A stretch of 64,000 bases of DNA from Mesorhizobium sp. WSM3859 (GCF_002295065.1 NZ_NSGG01000010.1:62001-126000); one strand, 5' to 3'. Numbered from the stretch's first letter, positions 51,984 to 61,398 are shown. A program made the numbers and translations. The notes: generated by a model from the letters alone, not told the origin.

Positions 51984-53495
51984 CTACAGGTCGTGGCCGG
52001 AATAGGAGCAGTTGAATGATTTGTTGCAGAGCGGGAAATCGGCGACGATGTTGCCTTCGATCGCCGCTTCCAGCAGCGGCCACTGGAACCATGAGGGGTC
52101 GCGCAGGTGGCAGCGCTCGATCAGGCCGTCCTCGCCGATGCGCAGCCAAACCAGTATGTCGCCGCGAAAACCCTCGACCAGCGCCATGCCCTCACGGGCC
52201 CCTTCTAGCGCAGCGACCTCGACGAGGGTCGGGCCGGCGGGCAGCCGCCCGAGAATCTGCTCAACGAGCGACAGGCTCTGCTCGACCTCCCGCACGCGGA
52301 TCCAGACGCGCGCGTTGACGTCGCCCTCCTGCAGCACCGGCACATCGAAGGCGAGCTCGTCATAGGGCGCGTAACCCGGCACGCGGCGCGCGTCGAAATC
52401 GCGGCCCGAGGCGCGCCCGACATAGCCGCCGGCGGCATATTGCCGGGCAAGCTCGCCCTTTAGCCGGCCGGTCGCCACCGTGCGGTCCTGCAGCGAGGCG
52501 GTGTTGTCGTAGAGCTCCACCAGATGCGGGAAGCGCCGCCTGATTTCCGCGACCAGCGATCGGATGGCATCCGCCCCCGCCTCGTTCAGATCGCCTGCCG
52601 TGCCGCCGGGCAGGATGCGGTCGCGCATCAGGCGGTGGCCGAAGGCCGCATCGGCGGCGCGCAGCACACGTTCGCGCAGCACGCCACAATGCGCATGCAT
52701 GATCGCGAAGGCAGCGTCGTTGCAGATGGCGCCGATGTCGCCCAGGTGGTTGGCAAGGCGCTCCAATTCGGCCATCAGCGCGCGCAGCCAGATCGCGCGC
52801 GGCGGCGGCGCGATGCCGAGCGCCGCCTCCACCGCGCGGGCGAAGGCCAGCGAATAGGCGACGGTGCTGTCGCCTGAAGTCCGGCCCGCGAGTTTCGCGG
52901 CACGATCGATCGATGCGCCCTGCATCAACCCTTCTATGCCCTTGTGCACATAGCCCAGCCGCTCCTCCAGCCGCACCACGGTTTCGCCGCCAGCCGTGAA
53001 GCGGAAATGCCCCGGCTCGATGATGCCGGCATGCACCGGCCCGACAGGAATCTGGTGGAGGCCCTCGCCCTCGGCCGTCAGGAACCGGTAGGACGACGCG
53101 ACCGCCGGCCCGCCGGGCCGCGCCGCCAGCGGATGTGAGACGCCCCATTGGCCATGGTCGAGCCAGCGCCGGCTGTCGGGCAGGCCTTGCGGCGCCAGCC
53201 CGAACAGGTCCGCCGCGGCGCGTTCCAGCCGGAGCGCCGGCGAATGGTGCTGGCCGACCGACGGGTAGCGGCCGCCGCGGCAATCCATGCTGATCACGCC
53301 GATGGTCTGCGCCTCGTCGAGAAGTGCCATGTGCACCTTGTCCGGCTCCCCCCACAGGCCGAGCAGGCTCCAGCGTCCGGCGGCGAGCTGCTCGACGGCC
53401 AGGTTCCAGGCCTTCGGGGCGACCACGGCGCGCGGCCAGGGCGCGTGATGCTCGACCTGACGGTCGGCCGCGATGATATCGGCGAGCGCGGGCAT
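51984..53495 (-). CDS. hyfG: Ehr complex large subunit, lacking Ni-binding cysteines
   Basis: The 503-residue protein combines a NuoC-like N-terminal part (GLWGEPDKVHMALLDE, YPSVGQHHSPALRLERAAADLFG) with a NuoD/HycE-like part (GPVHAGIIEPGHFRF, ERLGYVHKGIEGLM). At the place of the hydrogenase motif RxCGxC it reads RTSGDS: both Cys are Ser. Near the C-terminus it has DPSWFQWP rather than DPCxxC, and the only late Cys pair (LCNKSFNC) is spaced differently. No [NiFe] site can form, so this is not a hydrogenase but an energy-converting hydrogenase-related protein. Start at 53495 follows AGGA; 53510 is possible. Confidence 0.88.
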   Translation of the reverse strand: MPALADIIAADRQVEHHAPWPRAVVAPKAWNLAVEQLAAGRWSLLGLWGEPDKVHMALLDEAQTIGVISMDCRGGRYPSVGQHHSPALRLERAAADLFGLAPQGLPDSRRWLDHGQWGVSHPLAARPGGPAVASSYRFLTAEGEGLHQIPVGPVHAGIIEPGHFRFTAGGETVVRLEERLGYVHKGIEGLMQGASIDRAAKLAGRTSGDSTVAYSLAFARAVEAALGIAPPPRAIWLRALMAELERLANHLGDIGAICNDAAFAIMHAHCGVLRERVLRAADAAFGHRLMRDRILPGGTAGDLNEAGADAIRSLVAEIRRRFPHLVELYDNTASLQDRTVATGRLKGELARQYAAGGYVGRASGRDFDARRVPGYAPYDELAFDVPVLQEGDVNARVWIRVREVEQSLSLVEQILGRLPAGPTLVEVAALEGAREGMALVEGFRGDILVWLRIGEDGLIERCHLRDPSWFQWPLLEAAIEGNIVADFPLCNKSFNCSYSGHDL

Positions 53496-53514
53496 GTTTT
53501 TCCTGCTCATGCGC

Positions 53515-54966
53515 CTACCCCAGGATACCGGCGACGTGCTGGAACCACGCCACCAACGGCGCCGGCAGATAGATGCCGGCGGCAAACACCAAAGCGAGGT
53601 GCGAATACATCGGTACATAGGACGCCTCGACCGGCGCCATGCCTCCGCGCGGCTCGCCGAAGGCGAGACCCGTCAGCCGCAGCAACAGCGCGCCGAAGGC
53701 GATGAGCAGCCCGAACACCAGCGGGATCGCCAGCCACGGATGCCTGGCGAAAGTCGAGCTGACGACCAGGAACTCGCTCATGAAGATGCCGAGCGGCGGC
53801 AGGCCGGCGATGGCCACGACGCCGATGACGAGCGCCCAGCCGAGCCCCGGATGGCTTTCGGTCAGGCCCCTGATCTCGGAGATCTTCTGCGTGCCCTTGA
53901 CCTGCGCGATATGGCCGACGGCGAAGAAAATAGCCGATTTGGTCAGGCTGTGCATGACCATGTGCAGCAGGCCGGCGAAGTTGGCGAGCGGGCCGCCCAT
54001 GCCGAAGGCAAAGACGATGATGCCCATATGCTCGATCGAGGAATAGGCGAACAGGCGTTTGATATCGCGGCGGCGGTAGAGCATGAAGCCCGCGAAAATC
54101 AGCGAGGTCAGCCCCATCGTGACCATCAGCGGCCCCGGTCCGATCGCCTGCGGGCTCGCCGCGAGCAAAAGCTTGAAGCGCAGCACGGCGTAGAGCGCGA
54201 CGTTGAGCAGCAGGCCCGACAGCACCGCCGAGATCGGCGTCGGGCCCTCGGCATGCGCGTCGGGCAGCCAGGCATGCAAGGGGGCAAGGCCGACCTTGGT
54301 GCCGTAGCCGAGCAGCAGGAAGATGAAGGCGACGCTGAGCAGGGCCGGATCGAAATGCGCCGCCTTTTCGATCAGCACCGACCAGACCATGGCGTTGGTG
54401 CCTTCGCCGACGACCGGCTGCGCGGCCATGTAGACGAGGATCGTGCCGAACAAGGCCAGCGCGATGCCGACGCTGCCGAGGATGAAATATTTCCACGCCG
54501 CTTCCAGCGCCTCATGCGTGCGGTAGATACCGACCATCAGCACGGTGGTCAGCGTGGCGAGCTCCACCGCGACCCACATCAGGCCGATATTGTTCGACAC
54601 GAAGGCCAGGTTCATGCCGAACATCATGATCTGGTACATGGCGTGGTAGAAGCGCAGGTTCGGCGCGGTCAGCCGGCGGGTTTCTAGCTCATGCGCGATG
54701 TAGGACGCGCTGAACACGCTGGTGGTGAAGCCGACGAATGTGTTGAGCACGATGAAGACGATGTTGAGGTCGTCGACCAGGAGGTACTGTCCCGGCGCCG
54801 GCCGCTCGGTGACGAACAACGACAGCGCCGCAAGCAGGGTGAGCAGGCTGGCCACAACATTGACGGTCGCTGTCATGCGGTAGTTCGGCATTGCCGCCAG
54901 GATGGCCGCGGCGCCCGCCGGGATGAAAAGGATCGCGGCCACCGCGTCGAAGGAGAACCCGGTCAC
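53515..54966 (-). CDS. hyfF: Ehr complex antiporter-like subunit HyfF (NuoN/M-like)
   Basis: The 483-residue protein has about 14 spans of the Mrp/NuoLMN antiporter family. The key residues of the ion path are visible: a Glu in WVAVELATLTTVLM, a Lys in GTKVGLAPLHAWLPDAHAEGP, and YSSIEHMGIIVFAFG. It would pump protons or sodium in the membrane arm. Overlaps hyfE by four bases. Confidence 0.9.
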   Translation of the reverse strand: MTGFSFDAVAAILFIPAGAAAILAAMPNYRMTATVNVVASLLTLLAALSLFVTERPAPGQYLLVDDLNIVFIVLNTFVGFTTSVFSASYIAHELETRRLTAPNLRFYHAMYQIMMFGMNLAFVSNNIGLMWVAVELATLTTVLMVGIYRTHEALEAAWKYFILGSVGIALALFGTILVYMAAQPVVGEGTNAMVWSVLIEKAAHFDPALLSVAFIFLLLGYGTKVGLAPLHAWLPDAHAEGPTPISAVLSGLLLNVALYAVLRFKLLLAASPQAIGPGPLMVTMGLTSLIFAGFMLYRRRDIKRLFAYSSIEHMGIIVFAFGMGGPLANFAGLLHMVMHSLTKSAIFFAVGHIAQVKGTQKISEIRGLTESHPGLGWALVIGVVAIAGLPPLGIFMSEFLVVSSTFARHPWLAIPLVFGLLIAFGALLLRLTGLAFGEPRGGMAPVEASYVPMYSHLALVFAAGIYLPAPLVAWFQHVAGILG

Positions 54967-55628
54967 CGGCGTTCTCCCCGGTAATCGTCGAGCGCGCCGA
55001 TGTCGACCGAATCGAACCGTTCGCGGATGCGGAACAGGAAGACGCCGATGACGATGAAGGCGATCAGGATCGAGAAGGCGACGCTGATCTCGACGACCAG
55101 CGGCATGCCCTTGGCGCCGGTGGCGGCCAGCACCAGACCGTTCTCCAGCGACATGAAGCCGACGACCTGGCTGACGGCGTTGCGCCTTGTGACCATCACC
55201 AGCAGGCCCAGCAGGATGATCGACAGCGCGAAGGCGAGGTCCTCGCGGGCGAGCGGGTCGGCCTCGGGCGTCACCCGAAGCATCAGCACCATGGAGAGCG
55301 TCACCAGCCCGATGCCGGCAAGCATGGTCGGGCCGATGCCGACCGCGGTCTCGATGTCGCGGTGGATGCCGAGCCGCTGGATGATGCGATGCAGCCCGAC
55401 GGGAATGACGATCGCCTTGAAGACCAGCGCTATCGCCGCTGTGATGTAGAGGTGATGCGCGTCCTGGATATAGGCCTGCCAGGCCACCGAGAGCGCAAGC
55501 ACGACCGCATGCAGCGCAAAGACGTTGATCAGCGCGAACAGGCGGTCCTGGTAGAGCATCATGAAGGAGATCAGCACCAGGCTGCCGGCGAGCAGATGGG
55601 CGATGTCGAAGGTGAGACCGTTCATCAC
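54963..55628 (-). CDS. hyfE: Ehr complex membrane subunit HyfE
   Basis: The 221-residue protein has about six spans and is related to NuoK-type subunits. The conserved Glu sits in MSLENGLVLAATG, and FDIAHLLAGSLVLISFMMLY opens the protein. It overlaps hyfC and hyfF by four bases each, as expected for subunits made together. Confidence 0.88.
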   Translation of the reverse strand: MMNGLTFDIAHLLAGSLVLISFMMLYQDRLFALINVFALHAVVLALSVAWQAYIQDAHHLYITAAIALVFKAIVIPVGLHRIIQRLGIHRDIETAVGIGPTMLAGIGLVTLSMVLMLRVTPEADPLAREDLAFALSIILLGLLVMVTRRNAVSQVVGFMSLENGLVLAATGAKGMPLVVEISVAFSILIAFIVIGVFLFRIRERFDSVDIGALDDYRGERR

Positions 55629-56581
55629 AGGCTCCGTGAGACGAACAGCAAAAGCGTGCCGAGCAGCGCCAGCATCAGCGCCGCGCCCAGGAAGTCCGGC
55701 ACGCGGAAGACACGCATCTTAGCGACCGCCGTCTCGAACACGGCAAGCACGATGGCGAGCACGGCGAGCTTGCAGAGATAGGCGGCGGCGCCGACGGCCA
55801 GTGCTTTCGGCCCTGCGCTTGCGCCGTAAAGCCCCCAGGGCAGGAAGACGCAGGCGATCAGCGACATGTAGAGCAGCAGCTTGAGGAAGGTGGCGAGCTC
55901 GATCATCGCCAGATGGCGGCCGGAGTACTCCAGGATCATCGCCTCATGCACCATGGTGAGCTCCAGGTGCGTGGCCGGGTTGTCGACCGGGATGCGCGCA
56001 TTCTCGGCGATCGCCACCATAACCAGGGCGATCAGCGACATGCCGAGCGATACCCGCAATCCGACCTCAGGCGAACCCATGAAGGCGGCGACCGTCGAAA
56101 GCTGCGTGGCGCCGGCAACGAGTGCCAGGCTGAACACGATGAGCAGCATCGCGGGCTCCGCCAGCGACGCGATCATCACCTCGCGGCTGGCGCCGATGCC
56201 GCCGAAGCTGGTGCCGACATCCATCCCGGCCAGCGCCTGGAAGAAGCGCGCGCTGCCGAGCAGCGCCACGATGACGATCAGATCTGCGGTCCAGCTGAAC
56301 TCGAGGCCGGTGGCGAAGGTCGGCACGAGCGCCGCCGCGACCCAGGTGGCGGCGAAGATCAAATAGGGCGTCACCCGGAACAGCCAGGAGGCATTGTCGG
56401 CCAGCACGACCTCCTTGCGCATCAGCCTGACGAGGTCGCGATAGGGCTGGATCACCGAAGGCCCCTGCCGTCTGACCAGCCTCGCCTTCACCTTGCGCAC
56501 GAAGCCGATCAGAAGCGGCGCCAGCAAAAGCACGACCAGCATCTGCGCGCCCTGCACGGCCAGTTGGGAGATCATGGCCAT
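55625..56581 (-). CDS. hyfC: Ehr complex NuoH-like subunit HyfC
   Basis: The 318-residue, eight-span protein matches NuoH/HyfC, the link between the hydrophilic arm and the ion pumps. It shows VRRQGPSVIQPYRDLVRLMRKE, MVAIAENARIPVDNPATHLELTMVHEAMILEYSG and KMRVFRVPDFLGAALML at the C-terminus. The Glu/Asp-rich PVDNPATHLE loop is the hallmark segment. Confidence 0.92.
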   Translation of the reverse strand: MAMISQLAVQGAQMLVVLLLAPLLIGFVRKVKARLVRRQGPSVIQPYRDLVRLMRKEVVLADNASWLFRVTPYLIFAATWVAAALVPTFATGLEFSWTADLIVIVALLGSARFFQALAGMDVGTSFGGIGASREVMIASLAEPAMLLIVFSLALVAGATQLSTVAAFMGSPEVGLRVSLGMSLIALVMVAIAENARIPVDNPATHLELTMVHEAMILEYSGRHLAMIELATFLKLLLYMSLIACVFLPWGLYGASAGPKALAVGAAAYLCKLAVLAIVLAVFETAVAKMRVFRVPDFLGAALMLALLGTLLLFVSRSL

Positions 56582-58587
56582 AGCGCGAGCACCAGAAGCA
56601 GGATGACGAGGTAGAGGAAGACCAGCGTCAGGTAGCGGCGGATGGTCAGGAACTGCAGGTGGTTCAGCCGCTCGGTGGCGAAATCGATCGCGCCGGTGAT
56701 CGGCTGGTAGAAAACCTCCCAGGCCACATCATGCATCTCCACCTTGAGACGCGCCGGTTCCAGCGCGCCCGGCGCCGGCATGTCCACCGTCTCGCGCGAG
56801 CGGAACGCGAAGCCGCCGAAGACGCGGCGAATGGGCTGCGCGAAGCTGACGGCCGTGTATTGCGCGGCCGGCACCGCGTCAGGGAAGCCGCATCCCCACG
56901 CGATGCCCCGGCGCAGCGCATGCGAGGCGAAGCGGTGAATGAAGAAGGCCGCGAGCGACGCCGAGACGGTGATGAAGACGAGCACCAGCAGGCCGTTATA
57001 GGAGCTGCGGCTTTCGGCGATCGGCACGATCGACAGCCAGGGCTGCGCCATCTGGACCGGCATGCGCTCGCCGACGAGCGGAAGCGTCACCGTCGACAGG
57101 CTATCGATGACGAAGCCCGGCAGGATGCCGGCGAGCAGGCAGAAGGCGGCAAGCACGGCCATCGCCGCCAGTGACCAGCGATCGACTTCGTGCGCGCGTT
57201 CCACCGCCGCCGACCGCGCCCGGCCAAGGAAGGTGATGCCGAATGTCTTGACGAAGCAGGCCGCGGCCAGCGCGGCCGACAGCGCCAGCATGCCGCCGAC
57301 CGCTGGCACGATCACTTTCAGCCCCCATTGCGGCAGCTCGGGGCTGCGCAATATGGCCTGGAAGACCAGCCATTCGGAGGCAAAGCCATTGAAGGGCGGC
57401 AGCGCCGAGATCGAGACGCAGCCGATCAGGAAGACAAAGCTGGTCACCGGCAGGCGATGGATGAGGCCGCCGAGCTTTTCCATGTCGCGTTCGCCGGTTG
57501 CCGAGAGCACGGCGCCGGCGCCGAAGAACAGCAGGCTCTTGAAGAAGGAGTGGTTGAGCACGTGGAAGAGCGCCGCGGTGAAGGCCAGCGCCGCGGCCGA
57601 CGGCATGGCATTCGCCTTGAAGGCCAGCGCCAGGCCGAGACTGGCAAATATGACGCCGATATTCTCGATGGTCGAATAGGCAAGCAGCCGCTTGAGGTCT
57701 TTTTCCATCAGCGCGTGCAGGATGCCGAGCACCGCCGTCACGCCGCCGATGAGAAGCACCGCGACGCCGGACCACCAAGCCGGTTCGCCAAGCAGGTCGA
57801 ACACCACGCGGATGAAGCCATAGATGGCGACCTTGGTCATGATGCCGCTCATCAGCGCCGAGACGTGGCTGGGTGCCGCCGGATGGGCAAGCGGCAGCCA
57901 GGCATGCAGCGGCACGAGGCCGGCCTTGGAGCCGGCGCCGAGCAGCATGAGAACCAGCACCGCGCCAGCGGCGAACCGATCCGGATGCGCCGTCCGCATC
58001 GCGTCGAACGCATAGGTTCCCGCCGGCCCGGCCAGCAGGCCGAAGGCAAGCAGCAGCGCCATCGTGCCGAAGCTTGCCATCACCAGGTAGATGTAGCCGG
58101 CCCGCCGGTTGGCCTCATCGCGGTGATGCGCCATGACCAGCGCCCAGGAGGCGAGCGACATGAATTCCCAGGACAACAGGAAGCTGAAGGCGTCGTTGGC
58201 CAGCACCACGAGGTTCATGCCGGCGAGGAAGGCGGGATAGAACGGCAGAACCCGGTGCGGCTGGGATTCATGCCGGCCGTAGCCGAGGCCGTAGAGGCTG
58301 GTGATCGTCCCGCCAAAATTGACGACGACGAGAAAGAACGCCGACAGGCCGTCGAGCCGGAACCGGGCGCCGGTCCAGGGCAGGCCAAGCGGCAAAGTGG
58401 CGGAGGCCTCGCCGAGGTTGCCGGCGAGATGGCTGGCGGCAGTCACGAGCAGCACGGCTGAAATGGCAAGCGTCGCGCCATAGACCAGTCGAGTCGCGGC
58501 GGCGAGCCGGCTGGCGGCCGCGGCCATTATGGCTGATGCCAGAAACGCGGCAGGGCCGCACAGCAGAAGCGCGACGGTCGAATTCAC
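56572..58587 (-). CDS. hyfB: Ehr complex antiporter-like subunit HyfB (NuoL-like)
   Basis: The 671-residue protein has about 16 spans with the antiporter signatures LLSWEFMSLASWALVMAHH (Glu), GAGSKAGLVPLHAWLPLAHPAAPSHVSALMSG (Lys) and LAYSTIENIGVIFASLG, and KSLLFFGAGAVL. It is the largest membrane subunit. It starts inside the end of the XRE regulator gene and overlaps hyfC by ten bases, giving the gene order xre-hyfB-hyfC-hyfE-hyfF-hyfG-hyfI. No ferredoxin (hyfA, hyfH), hyfD or maturation genes are present. Confidence 0.92.
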   Translation of the reverse strand: MNSTVALLLCGPAAFLASAIMAAAASRLAAATRLVYGATLAISAVLLVTAASHLAGNLGEASATLPLGLPWTGARFRLDGLSAFFLVVVNFGGTITSLYGLGYGRHESQPHRVLPFYPAFLAGMNLVVLANDAFSFLLSWEFMSLASWALVMAHHRDEANRRAGYIYLVMASFGTMALLLAFGLLAGPAGTYAFDAMRTAHPDRFAAGAVLVLMLLGAGSKAGLVPLHAWLPLAHPAAPSHVSALMSGIMTKVAIYGFIRVVFDLLGEPAWWSGVAVLLIGGVTAVLGILHALMEKDLKRLLAYSTIENIGVIFASLGLALAFKANAMPSAAALAFTAALFHVLNHSFFKSLLFFGAGAVLSATGERDMEKLGGLIHRLPVTSFVFLIGCVSISALPPFNGFASEWLVFQAILRSPELPQWGLKVIVPAVGGMLALSAALAAACFVKTFGITFLGRARSAAVERAHEVDRWSLAAMAVLAAFCLLAGILPGFVIDSLSTVTLPLVGERMPVQMAQPWLSIVPIAESRSSYNGLLVLVFITVSASLAAFFIHRFASHALRRGIAWGCGFPDAVPAAQYTAVSFAQPIRRVFGGFAFRSRETVDMPAPGALEPARLKVEMHDVAWEVFYQPITGAIDFATERLNHLQFLTIRRYLTLVFLYLVILLLVLALWP

Positions 58588-58895
58588 GGCGGGCTCCCGC
58601 CCGGCTCGGCATCGTCGCCAACGGTCTCGGACGCCTTGGCGGGATCGAAGCCGGCCTTCAGCCGCACGCCGCGCCCGCCGCCCTGGCTGGCCGCGCCTTC
58701 CCCGATCAGCTCGATGCCGGCCACTTCGAGCGCTGCGATCAGCTTCATCAGCGAATCGACATTGCCCCGGATGATCGAGCCGCTGGCTTCCATGCGCTGG
58801 ATTGTCGGTACCGACAGGCCGGACAATTCGGCAAGCCGGCGTTGATCGATGCCGAGCAGGGATCTTGCGGCGCGCAATTGCGGTGCGGTTATCAC
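58584..58895 (-). CDS. XRE-family HTH regulator heading the Ehr operon
   Basis: The 103-residue protein has one HTH (LRAARSLLGIDQRRLAELSGLSVPTIQRMEASG) about residues 7-40 and a Gly/Ala-rich tail. Its stop overlaps hyfB by four bases, so it is the first gene of the operon and probably controls it, perhaps through the palindrome at 58975-58989. Confidence 0.88.
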   Translation of the reverse strand: MITAPQLRAARSLLGIDQRRLAELSGLSVPTIQRMEASGSIIRGNVDSLMKLIAALEVAGIELIGEGAASQGGGRGVRLKAGFDPAKASETVGDDAEPGGSPP

Positions 58896-58974
58896 CGACG
58901 ACTCTCTCGTTCAGTTCTGAGATATGAGGTGTCGGTGCTGTAGCCTACATTAAAATGTTCTAACGTCAAGGATT

Positions 58975-58989
58975 GATGTTTCAAACATC
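58975..58989. promoter_or_regulatory. Candidate XRE operator
   Basis: gatgttt-c-aaacatc is a perfect inverted repeat 80 bases before the XRE start codon, in an AT-rich stretch with a related half-site (aaatgttcta) at about 58953. Confidence 0.5.
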
Positions 58990-59079
58990 TATGTTGATAG
59001 TGCTGCAGTTGTCGGGTCGGTTATGACCGTTTGCCGGCAGGAGATCGACTTCGAAGGCCCAAACGCGGCCCGGCGACGG

Positions 59080-59976
59080 TCATCCCTGTTCGCCGGGGAC
59101 GAAGAGGACGTCGGCTTCCGCGATGCAGTAAGGGGCGTGGCGGAAATCGCGGATCTGGACGACCTCTTCGCCGCGCCAGTCGATCAGCATGAAGCCGCGC
59201 GGCGCTCCCCCCACCTGCGGATTTCGGATCAGGATCGCCGGCCGGGCCTCGACGAAGCCGAGCGACAGTGCCCAGTCGCCGAGGCGCTCGTAATTGCCGA
59301 GATAGGTCGAGGCTTCCTTCTTGCCGTTGAGGCGGGTGCGGTTGACGACGTCGACCTGGACGTCCTCGGCGATCAGCGCCCTGACCCCGTCGAAATCGCG
59401 CGCATTGAACAGGTCGATGTAGCGGCGCAGCCGGCGCTCTTCTTCCGGTTCGAGTCTTGGCATCGCGACGTCGGCCGGCGCCGAAGCCAGCGCCTTCAAC
59501 TCAGCCCGGCCGCGATGCAGCGCCGCCTTTGTGGCGGCGAGCGTCGCGCCTGTCACTTCGCAGGTCTCATGCAAGGTGAGGCCAAGCACGTCGACGAGGA
59601 TCACGGCGCTGCGCTGCGCCAGCGTAAGCTGCATGAAGCTGCGCAGGCTTGCCGCCGCCGCGAGCCGAACCTCCGCGTTGGCGGAGATATCTTCAATTTC
59701 GGTCATGTCGGCTTCGGTCATGCGCAAGCGCTCCCGCTGGCGGCGGCGCAGATGATCCTGCGCCGCATTGTGGGCGATGCGGAACAGCCACTGCTCGGGG
59801 CGTTCGACCAGGGCGCCGCCGTCATATGCGGCGAGCGCCTTCACCACCGCCTCCTGCACGATGTCCTCGCCCTCGATGGCGGAGCCCGCCATGCGCGCGA
59901 CATAGCGGTGCAGTTTCGGGCGCAGGCCGACGAGCATGGCTTCAAGTTCCGCGCGGCCGAACCCTGCCAAGCTCAT
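59080..59976 (-). CDS. ECF41-type RNA polymerase sigma factor with SnoaL-like C-terminus
   Basis: The 298-residue protein has sigma region 2 (LHRYVARMAGSAIEGEDIVQEAVVKAL, WLFRIAHNAAQDHLRRR) and region 4 (LTLHETCEVTGATLAATKAALHRGRAEL). A SnoaL/NTF2-like extension of about 120 residues follows (LFNARDFDGVRALIAEDVQVDVVNRTR, RGFMLIDWRGEEVVQI). In ECF41 factors this extension replaces a separate anti-sigma factor. The start at 59976 follows AGAGGA. A small gene directly upstream on the same strand may belong to its regulon or operon. Confidence 0.9.
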   Translation of the reverse strand: MSLAGFGRAELEAMLVGLRPKLHRYVARMAGSAIEGEDIVQEAVVKALAAYDGGALVERPEQWLFRIAHNAAQDHLRRRQRERLRMTEADMTEIEDISANAEVRLAAAASLRSFMQLTLAQRSAVILVDVLGLTLHETCEVTGATLAATKAALHRGRAELKALASAPADVAMPRLEPEEERRLRRYIDLFNARDFDGVRALIAEDVQVDVVNRTRLNGKKEASTYLGNYERLGDWALSLGFVEARPAILIRNPQVGGAPRGFMLIDWRGEEVVQIRDFRHAPYCIAEADVLFVPGEQG

Positions 59977-60007
59977 CGTCCTCTTTCTCGCCTCGCCAAT
60001 GCCAAGG

Positions 60008-60328
60008 TCAGGCGGGCACGGCTTCATCGGCCCTGGCCAGCATACGATAATTGCCGACGATCCTTGCCGGCGCCCTCACCAGCGGCGTCGAACGCCGCCC
60101 GGCGTGATCGGCGCTGAACGCCTTGAACGCGTCGAGTTCGGTCAGCGCCGAGCTGTCCTTGTCATAGCCGACGAGGTGGACGAATTCGCCATTATCGAGT
60201 TCGAGCACCAGATAGCGCACGGATTGCGGCTGCGCTTCGTCCAGCGCCTCGAACACTTTCGCCACCAGCGCCCGGTTCTCGGCGATGCTATTTTCCTTCA
60301 CGCCGTAGCGGATGAGATTGTAGGTCAT
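60008..60328 (-). CDS. Conserved small protein upstream of ECF41 sigma factor
   Basis: The 106-residue protein begins MTYNLIRYGVKENSIAENRA, with alternating strands and helices (QSVRYLVLELDNGEFVHLVGYD) like a dimeric alpha-beta barrel of the antibiotic-biosynthesis monooxygenase type; this is a fold guess only. AGGAG precedes the start at 60328. It ends 31 bases before the sigma start, so the two may be one operon. ECF41 factors are usually encoded beside a small redox-type protein; this may be the counterpart here. Confidence 0.7.
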   Translation of the reverse strand: MTYNLIRYGVKENSIAENRALVAKVFEALDEAQPQSVRYLVLELDNGEFVHLVGYDKDSSALTELDAFKAFSADHAGRRSTPLVRAPARIVGNYRMLARADEAVPA

Positions 60329-60423
60329 AGGAGTCTCCTGTTCGCGGGTCTGCATGAGGAAGACGTTCCATGGGCTCGAAAGGATTCTCAGGCTGGATTC
60401 TATCTTTTGATCGCCTCCGGCGA

Positions 60424-61398
60424 TCAGCCGGCTCCGCCGGGCGCGCCGATCATGGAGGCGATCGTATCGTCGCCCGCCGACTGCGGCAGCATCCGGCCGC
60501 TGGCCAGCTCGATCGACAGTTTGCACAGGGCTGCGTTGACCGGCGTCGCCATGCCGTGCAGCCGCCCAAGCAGCACGATCTCGCCATTGAGGAAGTCGGT
60601 TTCGAGGGAGCCGGTCCCGCGCACGATGCTCTGCAGCGTCGACGACCCGACGCGCGTTCGGCCGGGAATAGCGGTTATGGTCAGTTCCTCGCGGGCCATG
60701 GCGTCGGTCTTGTCCCACGCGATTCCGGCGGCAGCCAGCACCGCCTCCGCCTCGGCGAGTGCCCTGGCATACCATTTCCGCTGCAGCTCGGTGTCGCCCA
60801 GCGCCGCATCGATGATGTTGCGAAGATTGGCGAGCAGCTTGCGGTACTTGCTCTCCATCACATTGTCCCTCGCCTCGACGATGAAGCCGGACGCGCTGAG
60901 GATGCCGCACAGTTTCTCGACGGTGCCGTCGGTTCCGGACGGATAGTGGCCGATGTCGAAGGCGCCGATCCTGGGCGCGAAATAGGCCGCGACCTCGCCG
61001 GGCGTGTCGTAATCGGCCGGCAGCATCACTGTCGCGCCATAGACATTGGCGAAGAAACGCAAGGCGAGCGCCTCGTTGGCGACGCCGTTCTGGAAGCAGA
61101 ACACCGGCTGCGCGGCCAAGCCGGCGGCGTTGAGCCGTTGCAGCGCGCCGAGCGTATCTGGCGTCTTCATCGTCAGCAGCACGACATCGTCCAGCTCGAA
61201 GGAAATCTCCGACGGGTCGGCATGGACGGGAAAGCGCGCGGTCCTGGTGCCTTGTGGGGTGGAAAGCGACAGTCCCGAGGCGCGGATGGCATCGAACTGC
61301 CTGCCGCGGGCGATGCCGAGGACCGTGTGGCCGGAAAAACTCAGCTGGGCCGCGATAGCGCCGCCGATCGCGCCGATGCCGTAGACGATAATGCGCAT
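60424..61398 (-). CDS. Ketopantoate reductase-like (ApbA/PanE family) protein
   Basis: The 324-residue protein has the NADP-binding start RIIVYGIGAIGGAIAAQL, the VLLTMKTPDT strand (Lys of the active site about 77), CFQNGVANEALAL, and the C-terminal helical domain with ESKYRKLLANLRNII and SSTLQSIVRGTGSLETDFLNGEIV. The Lys in ESKYRKLLANL and the Glu in LETDFLNGEI are typical. Whether it reduces ketopantoate or another 2-oxoacid is not settled by sequence. Confidence 0.87.
   Translation of the reverse strand: MRIIVYGIGAIGGAIAAQLSFSGHTVLGIARGRQFDAIRASGLSLSTPQGTRTARFPVHADPSEISFELDDVVLLTMKTPDTLGALQRLNAAGLAAQPVFCFQNGVANEALALRFFANVYGATVMLPADYDTPGEVAAYFAPRIGAFDIGHYPSGTDGTVEKLCGILSASGFIVEARDNVMESKYRKLLANLRNIIDAALGDTELQRKWYARALAEAEAVLAAAGIAWDKTDAMAREELTITAIPGRTRVGSSTLQSIVRGTGSLETDFLNGEIVLLGRLHGMATPVNAALCKLSIELASGRMLPQSAGDDTIASMIGAPGGAG

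Noticed and set aside
51984..53495. A true group 4 [NiFe] hydrogenase
   Set aside because: The Ni-binding Cys positions are Ser or missing and no maturation genes are present.
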